Shown: in pieces, positions 11,028 to 21,823 of the stretch
Layout: each line of letters opens with the position of its first letter
How positions within the stretch are numbered: position 1 is the first letter of the stretch
Origin: Parietaria judaica
Taxonomy: Eukaryota; Streptophyta; Magnoliopsida; Rosales; Urticaceae
Assembly (NCBI GenBank): GCA_954871525.1
Contig: OX940861.1
Span: 38,081,201 to 38,145,200, forward strand
Direction: 5' to 3'
DNA: 64,000 nucleotides
Position numbers and translations under genes: made by a program
The notes under the pieces: model-generated
Told to the model about the DNA's origin: nothing
The model's input: the letters and a program-made list of their open reading frames with translations, nothing else
Database searches by the model: none

Positions 11028-14000
11028 TCACTCGGGGAACCAGTCGTTAAACCTTTGCGTCATAAGCTCTAGGTCGGTTGGCTCGGTCCGTTGGGCGATG
11101 GTGGGGTTGCGGAACATCCAATCGTTCAACACCACCGCTTGCTCGAGGTGTGTGGGAGTTGTTGACGCCCTCCGGTCGTCGATTATATGCTGAGCCGAGC
11201 TGAACGCGCTCTCCGAAGCAACGCTGGAAATGGGGATGGACAGTATATCCCTCGCCATTCTCGCCAATATCGGGAATCTTTCCCGTTGATTCTTCCACCA
11301 TCCAATCACATCGAACTCGACGGAGTCCTCGTCGATCCGCAGGCCGTAGTACCGCTTCAGTTCTTGCGGGGCACCGTCCGTTTCCTCCGCTCGTGCCGGT
11401 GGCGTACCGGATCCCGATGCTTCTCCGCGATCCAGTCTTTGCTTCAGTCTCCGGACAAATGCTAGGCCGGTCTTGGTTGGGCTTTCCATAACTGCCCTTT
11501 GCTCCGCCTCCACGTTGAACTGTGGGAACCGCCGGTCGTATTCACTGTAAAGTTCATAAAAAGCTTCATTAACAACCTTAATATAATCAGTGTAATCCAC
11601 CCCTAAGTTTGTCCCGATTGCTGACATCAAAGGCCCGAACGTAAACATAATACGGGGATCCAAGATAGCACCGAAACAATACGAAAAAGGGGGTGGATCC
11701 CAATAACTTTTGAATTTTGCAACCATTCCCTCAATCATGGGCGAAATAACAGGGTCATTTGCGAATTCAGAAAAAGTGTTTGTAATTTCGTAAAGACCCG
11801 AAAGACCATGATTCAAGGAAGGTTGTTTTTGGTTTGAAAAATTTAAAGTAACAGCGTAAAAAGGTTTAAGGAATTGGGTGAATTTCTGGGCCATTTCCCA
11901 TTCTGCCTCCGTGATCCGCTCCGAGGCCTCTAGTTCGGTGAGGAGGAAAGCGCTTAACGGTAATCTCTGTCTACAAACAACTGAAAGCATTAGATATGTA
12001 GAGTTCCATCGTGTATTGTTGTCTAAACCAAACTTATTAGCTTTATGATTGTGCTCTTTACAAAATCGTCTCCACCTAACAACGGTTTGAGAATGCCGGA
12101 TCCAATCGACAACGCCGCGTATTTTGTCAACGTGCCCTGAAATATTTCGTTCCCCCGTTCTAGCAATTAAATTAATGATGTGACAAGCACATTTTTGATG
12201 TAAAATATTACGAAAAGGAGAACCGGGCAAACTATTTTCTAAGATAGTAATAGCGGCGTTATTGTTTGCGGCATTGTCTAACGTAATAGAAATGATACGA
12301 TTTTGCAAACCCCAATCATTGAATAATTCTATTAATTTATCGGAAATATTTTTGCCGGTATGGCGACACTCGAATGGTGACATGTTTAAAAGTTTTTGAC
12401 ATGGATCCCAATTCTCGTCGACGTAATGGGCGGTCAGACTCAAATAGTCATTAAGACTCGGACCGCTCCACAAGTCGGTGGTAAAAGCAACGTTAATGTT
12501 GGACATTTTGAAAAAATCGACCAAATAATTTTTTTGCATTTTGTAAGCAGACTCCATGTCCCTGGTATATGTCGTACGGGAAAACTGTTCGTAAGACGGA
12601 TTAACCCTTTGCATATATTGTGTATGCGCAGGGTTTTCCACCAAACTCATCGGTGCGCCCGTACACAGTAACCACTCGAGGGTCCATTTCCGTAAATTTT
12701 CGGTGGTAAGAGCACTTACCTGTGCTGTGTTTACCTCGTTACCGTCTCCGTAGCACGCTTTCTTATGTCGCGTCAAGTAGCCGGTTCCTTTGTCCCCCAA
12801 CGCATCGAGGGTTTCATGGCACTTCTTGCACGTGGCGATCTTGATTCGAACACCGTTCTCCACCCGTCGTTCCTCGTGAAAATAATCCCACACCTTCGCT
12901 TTGTTTGGTCGTCCCCACAACAAGGCAGGAGGACTTTCCCTATTAAAAATATACGGGAGAAAAAAGGTTAACAAAATAAAAATGGGTATTAATTTTACAT
13001 GGATTAAATATTAATATTAATCATATTAATTAATTAAATTTCATATAGTTAATTAAAAGAGTTAACGAAATTAAAAATGGTATTTTCTATGTGTGGAAAT
13101 CATTATCAAGCTCTTTTTGACGGAACTCCCCGAGGTTCCACGGCCAGATCGACTGGAAAGGATGCTATGATCTCGCTTTAGGCCCAAGCTTTTCTAGACA
13201 GAACTCCCCGAGGTTCCCAGGCTAGCTTGGAGGAGATTGCAAAGCAAACCTTATTTAAAAACCAATCTTTCTAAGACACCGTATTCCATTAAGAACTTTA
13301 TAATAATCACCACACATACAAATTACCATTTTTAATCCCGTTAACTTATTAAATATCAAGAAAATCGTTTCTGATGTGGAAGATCAGTCGGAACCGCAAC
13401 CACAGAGCATACTAAGACTTTCAAGAGACGTGACAAATTAATTAATTAAACTAAAATAATTAAACTATAATATTTATCGTAAAAAAAATTAAACGAAATT
13501 AATTAATTAAGATAATATGATTAAATGATAATTAAATCTCAAGAAAATCGTTTCTGATGTGGAAGATCAGTCGGAACCGCAACCACAGAGCATACTAAGA
13601 CTTTCAAGTGATTATTATTTAATAATTATTAATTATTAAAAATTAATTATTTTTTTTCAATTATATTTTTTCAATTATTATTTATTACTTATTAATTATT
13701 AATTATTATTTATTATTAAGTACTAAGTTATTAATTAATAAAAAATTAATAAGTAATAAAAAAAGGATTAAAGGTTATTAATAATTAATGAAATAAAAAA
13801 AGGATTAAAGGTTATTACCCGGTAGAAGGACGTCGACTTCGTCGAGGACGGGCAACGGAGGCTTCACCGCTATCTTGATTGGAAGGTTGAGGAGAACCGC
13901 GGTGGTACACCCCGATATTTGAACCACGGATCGAGGGCGGCGTTTGATAGTCGTCGGGATCGGCATCGTCGGGACGTTGGGTTTGGTCGGGATCGGCATC

Positions 14001-14378
14001 TTCGGGACCTTGAGGTTCGTCGGGATCGGCACCTTCGGGACCTTGAGCTCCGTATTCGGCACCTTCCCGTAACATGAGATTGAAAAAAGGATCGTTATTT
14101 CCCCCCCTACATTGAGCCACCGCGTCGACCAACTCTGGGGGCACACGGTCGGGATTGGCGTGGTGCTGGGCCACCGCCCGGATTAGACTAGGTCTTAGAG
14201 ACCGTACTGTATCGTCGGGATAATCTGGATTGTGAGGGGAAGGGAATAGTTCTGCCGGTAGCCTAACGGGAATGTAGTCGTCGGGACAAGTATCCGATGT
14301 TCCCCCTTGTAGAAATTGGGGTTGCAAATTCCTGGCCGCCCTTCGACCCCCGGAACTACCGCCGCTTCTTCGAGACAT
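11028..14378 (-). CDS. hAT transposase, BED finger and dimerisation domain, two exons
   Basis: Exon 1 is 14378-13819 (ATG, MSRRSGGSS) and exon 2 is 12939-11028; a GTAATA donor and an AATAG acceptor join them in frame to give 823 residues. Exon 1 is Gly/Arg then Pro/Asp-rich and has a three-copy 11-residue repeat. Exon 2 opens with a BED-type zinc finger (KVWDYFHEE, CKKC, RHKKAC), then the RNase H-like core with FTTDLWSG and ITLDNAANN carrying expected catalytic aspartates, the CACHIINLI segment, and the C-terminal hAT dimerisation domain (FPILARMARDILSIP, VASESAFS). No stop or shift is seen. It should cut and paste this element and any non-autonomous copies sharing its ends. The splice is inferred from frame and consensus, without transcript support. 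Confidence 0.88.
12940..13818 (-). other. Intron of hAT transposase with internal duplications
   Basis: The GT donor is at 13818-13817 and the AG acceptor at 12941-12940. The intron contains an exact duplication of about 70 bp (13357-13427 and 13537-13607) and a shorter repeated CTCCCCGAGGTTCC motif (near 13128 and 13206). The rest is AT-rich. Confidence 0.7.
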
Positions 14379-14532
14379 AATGATAGAACTTTAGGAATTT
14401 AGAAAATTGGAACTTTGGAACTTTAGAACTTTGGAACTTTGGAGATTGAGAGTGGAAAAAACTTGGAGAGTTGAGAGAATTTGAGAGAGAGTTGAGAGAT
14501 TGTTGGTGAGGAAATGAGGGAGGAAGAGGTGG

Positions 14533-14540
14533 TATTTATA
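14533..14540 (-). promoter_or_regulatory. TATA box of the hAT transposase
   Basis: On the minus strand CCTATAAATACC lies about 155 bp upstream of the ATG at 14378, in a pyrimidine-rich leader. It is the only strong TATA motif between the right terminus and the first exon. Confidence 0.55.
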
Positions 14541-14749
14541 GGGTTTTAGGAGAGGGTGGGGTGTGTGAATAATTATTGTGGTGGGTGAAGTGGGTGAATA
14601 ATTGTGAGGAGAAAGTGGGTGAAAAAATATTGAAATTTGAAATTTTAGGGTTGGAATTCGAGTAAAGTGGGTAATAATTGTGGTTGGGGAATAAAATTCG
14701 GGTAAAAAGTGTGTTATTTATGCCCCAAAAGGATAAAATCACGCGGATC

Positions 14750-14930
14750 GCTGACGTGGCAAGATCTGGGCCGTCGATCGCTTCACGCGGATCACGCCCT
14801 GACGCGTCGCAACCAGAGCCCGAGATCGCGACGCGTCGCGACTTTTGCCGCATGAATCGCGACGCGTCGCGACTGGCACTGTATGCGTCGCGACGCGTCG
14901 CGTCGTCACTGGCGACGTCGTTTGCTCGGC
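14750..14930. repeat. Subterminal repeats of the hAT element
   Basis: There are four or more copies of the palindrome-like GTCGCGACGCGTCGCGAC and fragments of it, in both orientations. The left end (10490-10560) has the same CGCGAC words at lower density. Confidence 0.75.
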
Positions 14931-14982
14931 TCTAGTTGAAACAAATTGTGATAGAGTTGTGTTAGGGTTAGGTTGCAACTTG

Positions 14983-14984
<2 letters not shown>

Positions 14985-15027
<43 letters not shown>
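14985..15027. repeat. (AT)n microsatellite
   Basis: About 21 uninterrupted AT dinucleotides between the hAT element and the 3' side of the ACR8-like gene. Confidence 0.95.
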
Positions 15028-15030
<3 letters not shown>

Positions 15031-15412
15031 AATTTCCGAGGCGCCGCCCTTTGGTCTAGTCAAAGTCAACGAGTGATCCTAATCACTCTATGACTCCAAG
15101 TCAATGGAGTTACCTCATAATTAGCTCCATAATTGGCGTCAAACACCGCTTCTAAGTTCTCATCGAGAACAGAGCCAGCCAACGCTCCATCAAAAAGAAA
15201 AGTGTATGTACACATTGATTGGTTCAACTTTCAAGTCCACTGTACAGCTCCAATTCCTTTGCTAAAATAAAATGACTAAACTAACAAATTAAGACGATTT
15301 ACTAGCGCTATTTTCCGACTCTTGTTGCCGTGTTCCTAAATCCCACTAAAATTGGGCTCCAACTTCCAAGGACCTTTCCTTTTTATGTACAACCGAAGCT
15401 AACCCGGGACCG
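15028..15412 (-). other. 3' flank of the ACR8-like gene
   Basis: The sequence immediately downstream of the minus-strand stop at 15413; it probably contains the 3' UTR. No separate gene or repeat is seen. Confidence 0.5.
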
Positions 15413-17235
15413 TCACGAGTAAGACCGAACCAGTCCGAAGTTCACAAACGACCGCGACTTGAAGAGACCGCCGAAGAGTTTTCTGGTCGGGGACTCCTGC
15501 GAAAGTGACTTCATGTCCTCGGCGTTGCCCTTCACTTTGAGTATCGTCTGTCCAATGGCTTGTCTGATGCTTTCGATGGTCTTGGTGTCGACGGTGTACC
15601 CCGATGCGTCGCTCACGTAGAACGTGTTCATGGCTTTCCCCCCTTTCGTCGTCACTTCCGCTCGAGTCACTGTGAGGCTGTTCTCACGGAAGATGCGTGT
15701 CACGTCCGACAGAAGCCCGACTCTGTCCGTTGTGCACAGCTCTAGCTTCAGACCCTGAACGCGAGGAATACAACGCGATTAAGAAAACGACGATTCTTAA
15801 GGAACATAATGACTCGCCTCAAAGACTAGACAAACGAACCTCTGAAACTCTTCTTTCAATGGCTGCTTCAAGGCATTGTATGACTCTCTGTCTCTCTGCT
15901 TCAGATTTCACTGGCGACCCGTCTACGTGCCTGACGTAGTACTCCTGAAACCGACCAACAAGACGGTCAAGCAACAATAACAGCATAGACTAAAATCGCT
16001 GCGAACTACAATGAAAACTTGCATACCTGATAAGCCTCAGGGCCGGAAGCGTCGATGTTTGCATGAAAAACGACGTACATCATGTCGGTCAAAGTGCAGA
16101 CCGTGTCAAAGAGAAGCTTGGGCCTGTCCTTGCTGCAGATAGTGACCACCGAGTAATCCTTGTCGTACCAATTATCGACACTCACTTTCGGCCTCTGTCT
16201 TCCCTCCAAGGCATCGCCTTCCGAGCGTTCGTAATCCCTGTCGGCGAACATCATCTGGTGCAGCCGCCTCTCGGTGTGCGTCACGTCATGCGAAACCACC
16301 ATCTTCGCGCCCCGGGATTTGTTGCTTCCCTTGAGCACATTGCACAGCAACGACTTGATTCTAGCCAGCCTCTCGGGATCGCTGATGGCCAGACAGGTGT
16401 CCTCCTCGGTCACGTGCATCACGGCCGCGGCCCGCGTGTTGTGCGTCCACACCTCGGCGCTCAGGATGTTGCATTTGAGGTGCGTGAGAACCGCGCACAC
16501 CTCGGAGAGGAGCCCCGGCCTGTCACTCCCCGTGAGCTCAATGACCGTGTGGTTCATGGATTGTGTCACGTCGACGGATCTCATCGAAGACGTGAAGCAA
16601 GATTCCGGTCCAAGCGACTGCAATTACCGATATCAGTACCGTAATTTGTAAACACAGATTCCTTTCAGGGTAGGGAAAAAAATCACACACCTTGTGAATG
16701 TAGTCCAAGACCCCTTCGTCTGTGACCTTGTTTCCATCTTGATCGGTGACGTTGAAAACTGATTCCAGAAGAAATCCATAGATCAGATGGTGCTCATTAC
16801 AAATACACAACGATGTTCGTTCTCAGTTCTTACCGTCCATGAACCAACATCCATCAGAGGATATATAAGCTTTGTTGATTATAAGGTTAAGATCCGTGAG
16901 TATCTGAACAACTTCTAGAAGAATCCCGTGCTCATTCGCACTGTCGACCTGATCCGCCATGGGAGAGAAGAAGAAGAAGAAGAAGAAGAAGAAGCACAGA
17001 GTTAGAGAAAATTAAAAAATCAAGAGCAAGACAACCAAAACCCAGATTGCATACCCTTATGACAGTGGCATTTTTGCAGGAGTCATTGTCAATCTCAACC
17101 CTGAGCGAGAAGATTTGAAGAATAAGAGATCACATTCACGCACATCAACACAAGCAAATCTGTGATGAACAATCTGAATTGAGCGTACCTGGGTGGGTTC
17201 ATTCTTCGGATGAGTTTCTCGTACTCGTCGTCCAT
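15413..17235 (-). CDS. ACR8: ACT-domain repeat protein, ACR8-like, seven exons, intact
   Basis: Exons on the minus strand: 17235-17189, 17100-17055, 16948-16834, 16758-16691, 16617-16027, 15944-15840, 15754-15413. All junctions are GT-AG and phases add up to 437 residues. Four ACT units are recognisable: about 30-105 ([13 protein letters not shown]), 115-190 ([14 protein letters not shown]), 245-320 ([11 protein letters not shown]) and 325-400 ([15 protein letters not shown]). Between the second and third is the conserved [17 protein letters not shown]. The start [16 protein letters not shown] and the end [12 protein letters not shown] match the ACR8 type, as does the length. Plant ACR proteins are proposed amino-acid sensors by analogy with bacterial GlnD; no enzyme domain is present. 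It faces away from the hAT element. Confidence 0.93.
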
Positions 17236-18031
17236 GTCATTGGAGAAGCTCACGTTCACATCTGAGAAGAAGAAGAAGAAGAAGAAGAAGAAAGAAAATG
17301 CTTATCCAGAGAATATAGAATTAGAAAGGCCATTTTTGCAGAACCAGACAAACCATTATCCATCACTGCAAAGAGTCTTCCGGGAAATTTGGAATTCGCG
17401 TGTTTCACGAGATTTGAAATGAATGCCAGAAATTTCATGGAAAATCGTTACTGGGTTTCCTTCAAAATTTGATTTTAAAAAAAAAAAAAATCAAATCAAG
17501 AAACATATGAAGAGCTGGAGAAATGAAGAAGTACCCATTCTTGAGGAAGTTGTGAAGCTTGAATCGGCGGAGAAAGGAAAGAAAGAAGAGATGGTTTCGT
17601 CTTGGTTGTGTAAACGGAATTAAGGCTTATGAAGCTCAAGTTGTACTTATTTATGTGTGTGTATGTATATATATATATATACACGACAGCTCTTACTCTC
17701 TCTAATGAATTTATGTAATTCTTTAATTAGAAACTGAAATAATTCAATAAAATAAAAATGGAAATAGAAAAAAGAAAGAGATCCTACAAAATCAGAATCA
17801 GACCCTCCCGACACGATACTCCAAAAACCTGCAAGTAGTTTATTTTTATTTTTAATGCTTTGGAAAATGACAATTATATTAATATTTGGAAAAAGAGCTT
17901 TAAGATGTTCGAAGGATTGATACGTCTGAAAAACTAACAAAATAGTCGTTCAATTCAAAGGGAGTGTGATTGAAGAAAGGCGAAGAACATAAATTTGATA
18001 GGCAGAGTTCCTAATTTGATGGTTTTCAAAT
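17236..18031 (-). promoter_or_regulatory. Upstream region of the ACR8-like gene
   Basis: On the gene's strand the leader contains a CTT/TTC trinucleotide repeat (17263-17293), a common feature of plant 5' UTRs, about 30 bp upstream of the ATG. A second AAG repeat lies in intron 2 (16966-16995). Farther out is a short AT run (17667-17681). No further gene is seen. Confidence 0.5.
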
Positions 18032-18039
18032 ACCGAGGA

Positions 18040-19220
18040 TAGAAATGTCAATTGGGCCGGGCCGGCCCAACCCCACCCGCCCCGTGTCGTAAAAAACAGG
18101 TTTGCCCCGCCCCGCCCCGTTTCTTTGTGGGCCGGGCTAGGCCCGCCCCTATCAAAATGGTCAGGTTGCGTTATGTTTTTCTAGGCCTGCCCCGCCCCGT
18201 TTAAAAGACAACATAAATCATATTTTATATATAAAATTTATTAAGTAGTAATATTAATACTAATGAAAATATAAAAATTGTTCTAAATATTTTATTGTTA
18301 TAAATATAAAAAATTATCTTTATATAACATACTTTATTACTTTATTTGTTGTATATATTTTATATAGGTCTTTAATTTTTTTCAATTAAACAATTTTAAC
18401 TTCATTAATCAATTTCAAAGTTCGCTAATCAATTTGAATATTCTCTGATTTTAATTTTAGTTTCATAAGAAGTATCAATTACAATATTTAGCGATTACAA
18501 GTATAATTACATGGCTTCTAAATGAATTTCTTAATTTACGGTAGTTTTTTCAAATTTTAATGGATTTCAATATTTTTAATTTTTACTAATTAATTTTAGA
18601 ATTAATAATGAATACACTATAGTATATAGCCTATTATAAATTATAAAACTATATTCAATATACTATGTATGGTATATAATAGTATATTTTACAACAACGT
18701 AATGTAGTATTATGATAATATAAGTATATAATGATATAATTAGATTTTGGTATACTATATAATTTCTAAGTATGTGATTGAATCTTATTTGCATCACGTT
18801 ATTCGACTTCAAAATAAGTATTTGAATATCGAGCAAATACAATAAATAAAAAAATTAAATGGGTATTATTGTTTGTTACTATATTCATTATCTTCTATGT
18901 TTGTATTAATAGTATTTTTTGTTGAATTTCATTGATACGTTCCACTAAAAGATGTAAATGATTATTTCATACCAAACCGTAAAAATCCAACCCGTTTTGG
19001 TTTGTAAAAGCCACTTAATTCGACCCATAAAAGCCCCACCCCGCCTCGTGATATTGTGGGTTCGGGTTCATGGGCCTGGGTGGGTCTTGATGGCTCTTAC
19101 AAAACCCGCCCCGCCGTTCCCTACAAAATTAATGGGGCGGGTCAAGCCCGCCCCATTTAACATGCGGACTTAACGGGTCGTGGGCCGGGCCGGTCCACCT
19201 CGGCCCACTTGACACCCATA
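18040..19220. mobile_element. Non-autonomous hAT element with GC-rich ends (1,181 bp)
   Basis: The termini are inverted (TAGAAATGTCAA and the complement of TATGGGTGTCAA) followed by GGGCCGGGCC on each side. A near-identical 8-bp duplication flanks it: ACCGAGGA (18032-18039) and ACCGAGAA (19221-19228). GC-rich words such as CCCGCCCCG fill about 180 bp at the left and 270 bp at the right. The interior is AT-rich with no coding capacity. Confidence 0.85.
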
Positions 19221-19228
19221 ACCGAGAA

Positions 19229-20265
19229 AGCTCGCGGGTCAAGAGTCGGTATACCGTATTTTGTGGGCTTGTGGTCGATTTGCGGGCCCAAGTTATATCG
19301 ATTTTTATTGATTGTATATTGATCTTCAATTTTTTAATAAAAAACTTTTTTTATACTAACTATTCCCTCAAAATTTATAATAAAAACTCATTTCCATAAG
19401 AAATTGATTTTTTTCTTTTATTTTTTTAATTTGCAGTTTTAATTTTGTTTATAAAAACCTAATTGAAATTTCTATCATTTTTGTAGTATACCTATAAAAT
19501 TGAATCAAGCACAATCAACAGTAGTTTTGTCAAATATTTACAAGACTTTATCGTTATGGTTGATGTCGAAAAATGGATCAAAGAATATAGCCACCCAAAG
19601 TTGGATATTGGACCAAGCACATCACTGTTTGTTGACTTTTCTGAGTTTAAGGCTTGATTCAATCTTCTCGTGGAGTCTGGCGGATCGGACCCTCCGCTAA
19701 GCGTTGGCCCAGAACCGGGTCCTCTGTGCTTGCTACCGCAGAGCCTCGAATGGACTAGGCTTGGGTTACAGGTTGGTGACCGCAAACAATAGGAACCCCT
19801 GTAGGGCAGGTCCGCGATCGAGCCTAGAATAGTCGATTGCAAGGAGAGTCGGGGGTGGTGGTATATGATGGGATTCGGACGGCACTCGGACCTTCCTCTG
19901 TGAGTGGGAGATTCCTTCGGCACTTCCGCTATAGCTAGCTCCTCCGCTCTGACGTTAGTCAGATATTTAAAAGAATAAGATAAAACATTGATTTTATAAC
20001 TATAAAGAGCTTGAGAAACCGATGTCAATCGAATGAAATGAAACTCCTATTTATAGGAGGGTCCAAGGGCATATGTGCAATTAAAAATAACTTTTGGTGG
20101 CCCCTAAACAATAAAAAAAAATTAGGTCCTTCCGCGTCGTGGCACGCCTTTGGGTGCCGTGGCCTGGGCGTGCGGGCTGTGTGGCCCGCGTATGCGGGCC
20201 GTGGGCGCCATCGGGCGTGTTTTTGCGTCTCGAATGTGTATTTATTTAAATAACTGTATATATTT
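19229..20265 (-). mobile_element. Possible solo LTR or LTR fragment, minus strand
   Basis: A GC-rich, gene-poor block (19600-19940) lies downstream, on the minus strand, of a TATA box (CCTATAAATAGGAG, about 20042-20055) and a short leader, which resembles LTR promoter structure. A 178-codon frame at 19492-20028 (minus) has no family I recognise and probably reflects LTR sequence. LTR boundaries are not clear. Confidence 0.35.
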
Positions 20266-21823
20266 GGGTTAGTAGCGGTATAATACCAAAACTCTTAAAA
20301 ATTGCAACATTAAAAACCAAATATTTTTTTTCGTGGTAGTCAAGGTCATGTGGTGTCCAGTTGACTGCCACATGGCATTGCCACATCAATTTTAAAGTTA
20401 TGTGAATGACACATGGAATTTATATTTTTTTTAGTTTTTTAAAGAATATTTTTTAATTTTGTAAATATTTTTTTTGAAATATTTTTTGAGCTTTTCTAAA
20501 ATGATTTTTAAAAAAAATATTAAGATTTTTATATATAATAATCTTAATACCGAGGAATTAAAATGGAGTTTCGAGTAATGAAGTTTTGAGAATTGGCACA
20601 ACAAAGTGGGATGCCGTGGTATATTGTACATAACCTTGAACCCAACTTTTTTACCCGTGATTCATATAACCCAGATTAAAATACATTGAAACACCAAAAA
20701 TAAGATACCCAGAAAATCCAAAAAATACTCGGATTCCAAAAACACTCAGAATAAAATACTCTGACTAAAATACTTCGGTATATTTTATTTTCAAGAAAAA
20801 AATCGGTGTGACAAGTATACGGAGTTCCGGTTATGGCTCTAAAAATTTTGTTACTCGAACCCTATTAGTTTCCCGTTATTGAAATAAAGTACTAGTAAAT
20901 AATTTTATAAAAAAAATTTAAGAAATATAATATAGGGCTCAAAATACTTGGTTGAATTCAGGGTTAAAAAAATTCGGCTCTCGTTATCTAGAGTTTGGGT
21001 TCTAGTTTTCAAAATTTTATCACTTGGATACGGGTATATTATTATAATAATTTCAATACCAAGGAACTAGAATTGAGATCCGGGTAATAAAATTTTGAGA
21101 ATCATAAGCAAAACTGCATACATGATATAAACTATCGGGAAAAAAAATCAAGTGATAAAATTCGAGAATACTCATATACACGAATACTCGAATACACGGG
21201 GAAACTAGAATGGGGTCCTCGTAACAAAAAAATTAGAACCATAACCAAAACTCTGTATACTCGCACCCGAATATTTTTTTTACTTGAAAATAAAACAATA
21301 CCAAAGTACTTTAATCCGAATATTTTATTCTAGTGTTTTTGGATTCCGAGTATTTTTTGGGATTTCCCGTATTTTATTTTAGGTATTTTAATTCGGTTTA
21401 TTTGAATCACAGGTAAAAAATTAGGTTCGAGGTTATGTACAAATTACCACGAAATCTGGACTTATTGTGCCTCTTCTCAAAGCTTCATTACGCGAAACTC
21501 CATCTTAGTTCATCGGTATTGAGATTATTGTAAATAAAAATATTTATCATTTGTATTTAATAATCATTTAAGAAAAACTTTAAAAATATTTTTCCAAAAA
21601 ATATATTTAAAAAATTAAAAAAAATTATTTAAAAAATATATATATAAATGTCATGTGTCATCCACGTGGCATTAAAAATGATGTGGCAATGCCATGTGGT
21701 GGTCAACTAGACGCCACATAGCATTGACTAACAAAATGAGACTTTTGGTATTTATGCCATGAAAAAAATGGTATTTAATGTTGCAGTTTGTAAGAGTTTT
21801 GGTATTTATTTCATGATTAACCC
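20266..21823. mobile_element. Foldback element, arms of about 0.75 kb (1,558 bp)
   Basis: The two halves are inverted copies almost to the centre. The left arm starts GGGTTA, then ACCAAAACTCTT, GCAACATTAAA and CCACATGGCATTGCCACATC; the right arm carries the same words in reverse order on the other strand, ending TAACCC. Candidate 9-bp target copies TATATATTT (20257-20265) and TATTTATTT (21824-21832) differ at one base, compatible with a MULE-like origin. There is no coding capacity. Confidence 0.8.

Larger units (their letters stand above)
10479..14934 (-). mobile_element. Complete hAT transposon, probably autonomous (4,456 bp)
   Basis: Both ends are defined by the identical 8-bp duplication GTTGAAAC at 10471-10478 and 14935-14942. 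The element begins TAGAGCTG and ends with the complement of TAGAGCCG. Both subterminal regions are packed with CGCGAC / GACGCGTCGCGA motifs, the usual transposase-binding arrangement in hAT ends. Inside, on the minus strand, are a TATA box, a first exon, an intron of about 0.9 kb and a long second exon encoding an intact-looking transposase. Identical target copies and open frames indicate a recent insertion. Confidence 0.93.

Noticed and set aside
15560..16651. Open frames of 60-190 codons on the + strand over the ACR8-like gene
   Set aside because: They are antisense shadows of long, GC-rich coding exons; no family match, and the minus-strand exons splice perfectly.
19492..20028. 178-codon minus-strand frame as a gene
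   Set aside because: No recognisable domain, preceded by an LTR-like TATA and leader; more likely LTR sequence.
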